NCBI RefSeq assembly: GCF_004210375.1
Contig: NC_134834.1
Location: 9,050,922-9,114,921, forward strand
DNA length: 64,000 nt
Direction of reading: 5' to 3'
DNA from: Tachypleus tridentatus
Lineage: Eukaryota; Arthropoda; Merostomata; Xiphosura; Limulidae
The notes beneath the pieces are model-generated. The model made no database searches, was not told the DNA's origin, and worked only from the letters and a program-made list of their open reading frames with translations. The translations under genes were made by a program, and so were the position numbers. Positions within the stretch are counted from its first letter, which is position 1, and every line of letters begins with the position of its first letter. Positions 57,601-64,000 of this stretch are shown piece after piece.

Positions 57601-60600
57601 CAGTGTAACTTAGGAGTATAGCCTGGACTGAATATAGTAACAGTGTAACTTAGGAGTATAGTATGGACTGAATATAGTAACAGTGTAACTTAGGAGTATA
57701 GTCTGGACTGAATATAGTAACAGTGTAACTTAGAGTATAGCCTGGACTGAATATAGTAACAGTGTAACTTAAAAGTATAGTCTGGACTGAATATAGTAAC
57801 AGTGTAACTTAGAATATAGTCTGGACTGAATATAGTAACAGTGTAACTTAGGAATATAGTCTAGACTGAATATAGTAACAGTGTAACTTAGGAGTATAGT
57901 CTGGACTGAATATAGTAACAGTGTAACTTAGGTGTATAGCCTGGACTGAATATAGCAACAGTGTAACTTAGGAGTATAGTATGGACTGAATATAGTAACA
58001 GTGTAAATTAGGAGTATAGTCTGGACTGAATATAGTAACAGTGTAACTTAGGAGTATAGTATGGACTGAATATAGTAACAGTGTAACTTAGGAGTATAGT
58101 CTGGACTGAATATAGTAACAGTGTAACTTAGGAGTATAGTATGGACTGAATATAGTAACAGTGTAACTTAGGAGTATAGTATGGACTGAATATAGTAACA
58201 GTGTAACTTAGGAGTATAGTCTGGACTGAATATAGTAACAGTGTAACTTAGGAGTATAGTCTGGACTGAATATAGTAACAGTGTAACTTAGGAGTATAGC
58301 CTGGACTGAATATAGTAACAGTGTAACTTAGGAGTATAGTCTGAACTGAATATAGTAACAACCTGACTTAGCAGTATAGTCTGGACTGAATATAGTAACA
58401 GTGTAACGTAAGGATGTAGTCTAGACTGAATATAGTAACAGTGTAACTTAGGAGTACAGTATGGACTGAACATAGTAACAGTGTAACTTAGGAGTATAGT
58501 ATGGACTGAACATAGTAACAGTGTAACTTAGGAGTATAGTATGGACTGAACATAGTAACAGTGTAACTTAGGAGTATAGTCTGGACTGAACATAGTAACA
58601 GTGTAACTTAGGAGTATAGTCTGGACTAAACATAGTAACAGTGTAACTTAGGAGTATAGTCTGGACTGAACATAGTAACAGTGGAACTTAGGAGTATAGT
58701 CTGGACTGAACATAGTAACAATGTAACTTAGGAGTATAGTATGGACTGAACATAGTAACTGTGTAACTTAGGAGTATAGTATGGACTGAATATAGTAACA
58801 GTGTAACTTAGGAGTATAATATAGACTGAACATAGTAACAGTGTAACATAGGAGTATAGTCTGGACTGAACATAGTAACAGTGTAACTTAGGAGTATAGT
58901 CTGGACTGAACATAGTAACAGTGTAACTTAGGAGTATAGTCTGGACTGAACATAGTAACAGTGTAACTTAGGAGTATAGTCTGGACTGAATATAGTAACA
59001 GTGTAACTTAGGAGTATAGTATGGACTGAATATAGTAACAGTGTAACTTAGGAGTATAGTCTGGACTGAATATAGTAACAGTGTAACTTACGAGTATAGC
59101 CTGGACAGAATATAGTAACAGTGTAACTTAGGAGTGTAGTCTGAACTGAATATAGTAACACTGTAACTTAGGAGTACACTACGGACTGAACATAGTAACA
59201 ATCTAACTCAGCAGTATAGTCTGGACTGAATATAGTAACACTGAAACTTAGGAGTACACAACGGACTGAACATAGTAACAATCTAACTCAGCAGTATAGT
59301 CTGGACTGAATATAGTAACACTGTAACTTAGGAGTACACCACGGACTGAACATAGTAACAATCTAACTCAGCAGTATAGTCTGGACTGAATATAGTAACA
59401 CTGTAACTTAGGAGTACACTACGGACTGAACATAGTAACAATCTAACTCAGCAGTATAGTCTGGACTGAATATAGTAACAGTGTAATTTAGAAGAATAGT
59501 ATGGACTGAATATAGTAACAGTGTAACGTAGGAGTATAGTCTGGACTGAATAGAGTAACAGTGTAATTTAGGAGTATAGACTGGACTGAATATAGTAACA
59601 CTGGAACTTAGGAGTACACTACAAACTGTAACAATCTAACTTAGGAGTATAGTCTGGACTGAATATAGTAACACTGTAACTTAGGAGTACACTACGGACT
59701 GAACATAGTAACAATCTAACTCAGCAGTATAGTCTGGACTGAATATAGTAACACTGTAACTTAGGAGTACACTACGGACTGAACATAGTAACAATCTAAC
59801 TAAGCAGTATAGTCTGGACTGAATATAGTAACACTGTAACTTAGGAGTACACTACGGACTGTAACAATCTAACTTAGAAGTATAGTCTGGACTGAATATA
59901 GTGACACTGTAACTTAGGAATACACTATGGACTGAACATAGTAACAATCTAACTCAGCAGTATAGTCTACACTGAACATAGTAACATTGTAACTTAGGAG
60001 TGCACTACGGACTCAACATAGTAACAATCTAACTCATCAGTATAGTCTAGACTGAACATAGTAACAATCTAACTCAGCAGTATAGTCTAGACTGAACCTA
60101 GTAACCATCTAACTCAGCAGTATAGTCTACACTGAACATAGTAACAGTGTAACTTAGGAGTACACTACGGACTCAACATAGTAACAATCTAACTCAGCAG
60201 TATAGTCAAGACTGAACATAGTAACAATCTAACTCAGCAGTATAGTCTACACTGAATATAGTAACACTGTAACTTAGGAGTACACTACGGACTGTAACAA
60301 TCTAACTTAGAAGTATAGTCTGCACTGAATATAGTGACACTGTAACTTAGGAATACACTATGGACTGAACATAGTAACAATCTAACTCAGCAGTATAGTC
60401 TACACTGAACATAGTAACATTGTAACTTAGGAGTACACTACGGACTCAACATAGTAACAATCTAACTCATCAGTATAGTCTAGACTGAACATAGTAACAA
60501 TCTAACTCAGCAGTATAGTCTAGACTGAACATAGTAACAATCTAACTCAGCAGTATAGTCTACACTGAACATAGTAACAGTGTAACTTAGGAGTACACTA

Positions 60601-63600
60601 CGGACTCAACATAGTAACAATCTAACTCATCAGTATAGTCTAGACTGAACATAGTAACAATCTAACTCAGCAGTATAGTCTAGACTGAACATAGTAACAA
60701 TCTATCTCAGCAGTATAGTCTGGACTGAATATAGTGACACTGGAACTTAGGAGTACACTACGGACTGAACATAATAACAATCTAACTCAGCAGTATAGTC
60801 TGGACTGAATATAGTAACATTGTAACTTAGGAGTACACTACGGACTGAACATAATAACAATCTAACTCAGCAGTATAGTCTGGACTGAATATAGTAACAC
60901 TGTAACTTAGGAGTACACTACGGACGGAACATAGTAACAATCTAACTCAGCAGTATAGTCTGGACTGAATATAGTAACACTGTAACTTAGGAGTACACTA
61001 CGGACTGAACATAGTAACACTCTAACTCAGCAGTATAGTCTGGACTGAATTTAGTAACTCTGTAATTTAGGAGTACACTACGGACTCTAGCAATCTAACT
61101 TAGGAGTATATTCTGGAGTGAATATAGTGACACTATAACTTAGGAGTACACTACGGACTGTACATAGTAACAATCTAACTCAGCAGTATAGTCTAGACTG
61201 AACATAGTGACACTGTAACTTAGGAGTACACTACGGACTGTAACAATCTAACTTAGAAGTATAGTATGGACTGAATATAGTGACACTGTAACTTAGGAAT
61301 ACACTACGGACTGAATATAGTAACAACCTAACTCAGCAGTATAGTGTAGACTGAACATAGTAACAGTGCAACTTAGGAGTACACTACGGACTCAACATAG
61401 TAACAATCTAACTCAGCAGTATAGTCTAGACTGAACATAGTGACACTGTAACTTAGGAGTATAGCCTGGACTGAATATAGTAACAGTGTAACTTAGGAGT
61501 ATAGCCTGGACTGAATATAGTAACAGTGTAACTTAGGAGTATAGTATGGACTGAATATAGTAACAGTGTAACTTAGGAGTATAGTCTGGACTGAATATAG
61601 TAACAGTGTAACTTAGGAGTATAGCCTGGACTGAATATAGTAACAGTGTAACTTAAAAGTATAGTCTGGACTGAATATAGTAACAGTGTAACTTAGGAAT
61701 ATAGTCTGGACTGAATATAGTAACAGTGTAACTTAGGAATATAGTCTAGACTGAATATAGTAACAGTGTAACTTAGGAGTATAGTCTGGACTGAATATAG
61801 TAACAGTGTAACTTAGGTGTATAGCCTGGACTGAATATAGCAACAGTGTAACTTAGGAGTATAGTATGGACTGAATATAGTAACAGTGTAAATTAGGAGT
61901 ATAGTCTGGACTGAATATAGTAACAGTGTAACTTAGGAGTATAGTATGGACTGAATATAGTAACAGTGTAACTTAGGAGTATAGTCTGGACTGAATATAG
62001 TAACAGTGTAACTTAGGAGTATAGAATGGACTGAATATAGTAACAGTGTAACTTAGGAGTATAGTATGGACTGAATATAGTAACAGTGTAACTTAGGAGT
62101 ATAGTCTGGACTGAATATAGTAACAGTGTAACTTAGAGTATAGTCTGGACTGAATATAGTAACAGTGTAACTTAGGAGTATAGCCTGGACTGAATATAGT
62201 AACAGTGTAACTTAGGAGTATAGTCTGAACTGAATATAGTAACAACCTGACTTAGCAGTATAGTCTGGACTGAATATAGTAACAGTGTAACGTAAGGATG
62301 TAGTCTAGACTGAATATAGTAACAGTGTAACTTAGGAGTACAGTATGGACTGAACATAGTAACAGTGTAACTTAGGAGTATAGTATGGACTGAACATAGT
62401 AACAGTGTAACTTAGAGTATAGTATGGACTGAACATAGTAACAGTGTAACTTAGGAGTATAGTCTGGACTGAACATAGTAACAGTGTAACTTAGGAGTAT
62501 AGTCTGGACTAAACATAGTAACAGTGTAACTTAGGAGTATAGTCTGGACTGAACATAGTAACAGTGGAACTTAGGAGTATAGTCTGGACTGAACATAGTA
62601 ACAATGTAACTTAGGAGTATAGTATGGACTGAACATAGTAACTGTGTAACTTAGAGTATAGTATGGACTGAATATAGTAACAGTGTAACTTAGGAGTATA
62701 ATATAGACTGAACATAGTAACAGTGTAACATAGGAGTATAGTCTGGACTGAACATAGTAACAGTGTAACTTAGGAGTATAGTCTGGACTGAACATAGTAA
62801 CAGTGTAACTTAGGAGTATAGTCTGGACTGAACATAGTAACAGTGTAACTTAGGAGTATAGTCTGGACTGAATATAGTAACAGTGTAACTTAGGAGTATA
62901 GTATGGACTGAATATAGTAACAGTGTAACTTAGGAGTATAGTCTGGACTGAATATAGTAACAGTGTAACTTACGAGTATAGCCTGGACAGAATATAGTAA
63001 CAGTGTAACTTAGGAGTGTAGTCTGAACTGAATATAGTAACACTGTAACTTAGGAGTACACTACGGACTGAACATAGTAACAATCTAACTCAGCAGTATA
63101 GTCTGGACTGAATATAGTAACACTGAAACTTAGGAGTACACAACGGACTGAACATAGTAACAATCTAACTCAGCAGTATAGTCTGGACTGAATATAGTAA
63201 CACTGTAACTTAGAGTACACCACGGACTGAACATAGTAACAATCTAACTCAGCAGTATAGTCTGGACTGAATATAGTAACACTGTAACTTAGGAGTACAC
63301 TACGGACTGAACATAGTAACAATCTAACTCAGCAGTATAGTCTGGACTGAATATAGTAACAGTGTAATTTAGAAGAATAGTATGGACTGAATATAGTAAC
63401 AGTGTAACGTAGGAGTATAGTCTAGACTGAATATAGTAACAGTGTAATTTAGGAGTATAGTCTGGACTAAATATAGTAACACTGGAACTTAGGAGTACAC
63501 TACGGACTGTAACAATCTAACTTAGGAGTATAGTCTGGACTGAATATAGTGACACTGGAACTTAAGAGTACACTACGGACTGAACATAGTAACAATCTAA

Positions 63601-64000
63601 CTCAGCAGTATAGTCTGGACTGAATATAGTAACATTGTAACTTAGGAGTACACTACGGACTGAACATAGTAACAATCTAACTCAGCAGTATAGTCTGGAC
63701 TCAATATAGTAACACTGTAACTTAGGAGTACCCTACGGACTGAACATAGTAACAATCTAACTCAGCAGTATAGTCTGGACTGAATATAGTAACACTGTAA
63801 CTTAGGAGTACACTACGGACTGAACATAGTAACGATCTAACTCAGCAGTATAGTCTGGACTGAATATAATAACACTGTAATTTAGGAGTACACTACGGAG
63901 TGTAACAATCTAACTTAGGAGTATATTCTGGACTGAATATAGTGACACTGTAACTTAGGAGTATAGCCTGGACTGAATATAGTAACAGTGTAACTTAGGA
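54690..64000. repeat. 40-bp satellite array (continues past the window), over 230 copies, with a 3.88-kb higher-order repeat
   Basis: The 40-bp unit is of the form AGTATAGTCTGGACTGAATA followed by TAGTAACAGTGTAACTTAGG. In 54690-57550 and 59150-61440 two variants alternate as 80-bp dimers (TAACAATCTAACTCAGC and TAACACTGTAACTTAGG types). In 57550-59150 and 61440-63050 single 40-bp units run on. A 3.88-kb block is present twice (about 55600-59480 and 59480-63360), shown by the rare phrase GTAAGGATGTAG at about 58408 and 62292. It begins about 30 bases upstream of a CUB exon acceptor. Short ORFs inside are repeat artefacts. Confidence 0.96.

Noticed and set aside
58288-62795. Four 61-74 codon - strand frames (MFSPYC/MFSPDY types)
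   Set aside because: Repeat-driven frames in the 40-bp array; their near identity reflects the 3.88-kb duplication.

Overview
This looks like nuclear DNA of an arthropod, most likely a chelicerate. The genes have spliced exons, U2-type GT-AG junctions and animal domain families (PDZ, F-box/LRR, CUB). A peritrophin-A chitin-binding domain points to an arthropod. About a dozen copies of one tRNA-headed SINE are present, a family I associate from memory with horseshoe crabs (Limulus/Tachypleus); that identification is unchecked. No bacterial features are present.

Three genes can be reconstructed. (1) On the + strand, 313-32454, a seven-exon gene encodes a protein of about 790 residues ending in a Par-6-like PDZ domain; all six splice junctions agree in phase, and a polyA signal lies at 32630. 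(2) On the + strand, 37461-38881, a two-exon F-box/LRR gene resembles FBXL12. (3) On the - strand, from beyond 54657 down to 45283, nine exons encode the C-terminal part of a secreted protein with three CUB domains, a Ser/Thr-rich linker and a peritrophin-A domain. Genes 1 and 2 each contain one apparent single-base frameshift inside an otherwise intact large exon.

More than half of the window is tandem repeat. There are nine arrays with unrelated units: 72 bp (2950-4458), 131 bp (5205-5990), 42/45 bp (8125-9300), 38 bp (9402-9793), 46 bp (9791-21300, about 250 copies), 79 bp (21778-27111), a second unrelated 79 bp (28353-30215), 89 bp (40500-44165) and 40 bp (54690 to beyond 64000). Seven or eight of them sit inside introns of genes 1 and 3, and several run to within tens of bases of a splice site without entering the exon. 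The 42-bp array begins exactly at a splice donor and repeats that donor in almost every unit, in frame, so it could allow protein isoforms with a variable number of 14-residue repeats.

The rest holds SINEs (one nested, inverted pair with clear target-site duplications), a non-autonomous hAT-like element, a TA-flanked mariner-like MITE, a decayed non-LTR reverse transcriptase, and an intronic hairpin with two 22-nt arms that resembles a microRNA precursor. Exon calls rest on splice consensus, phase agreement and domain continuity. No transcript or database evidence was available.
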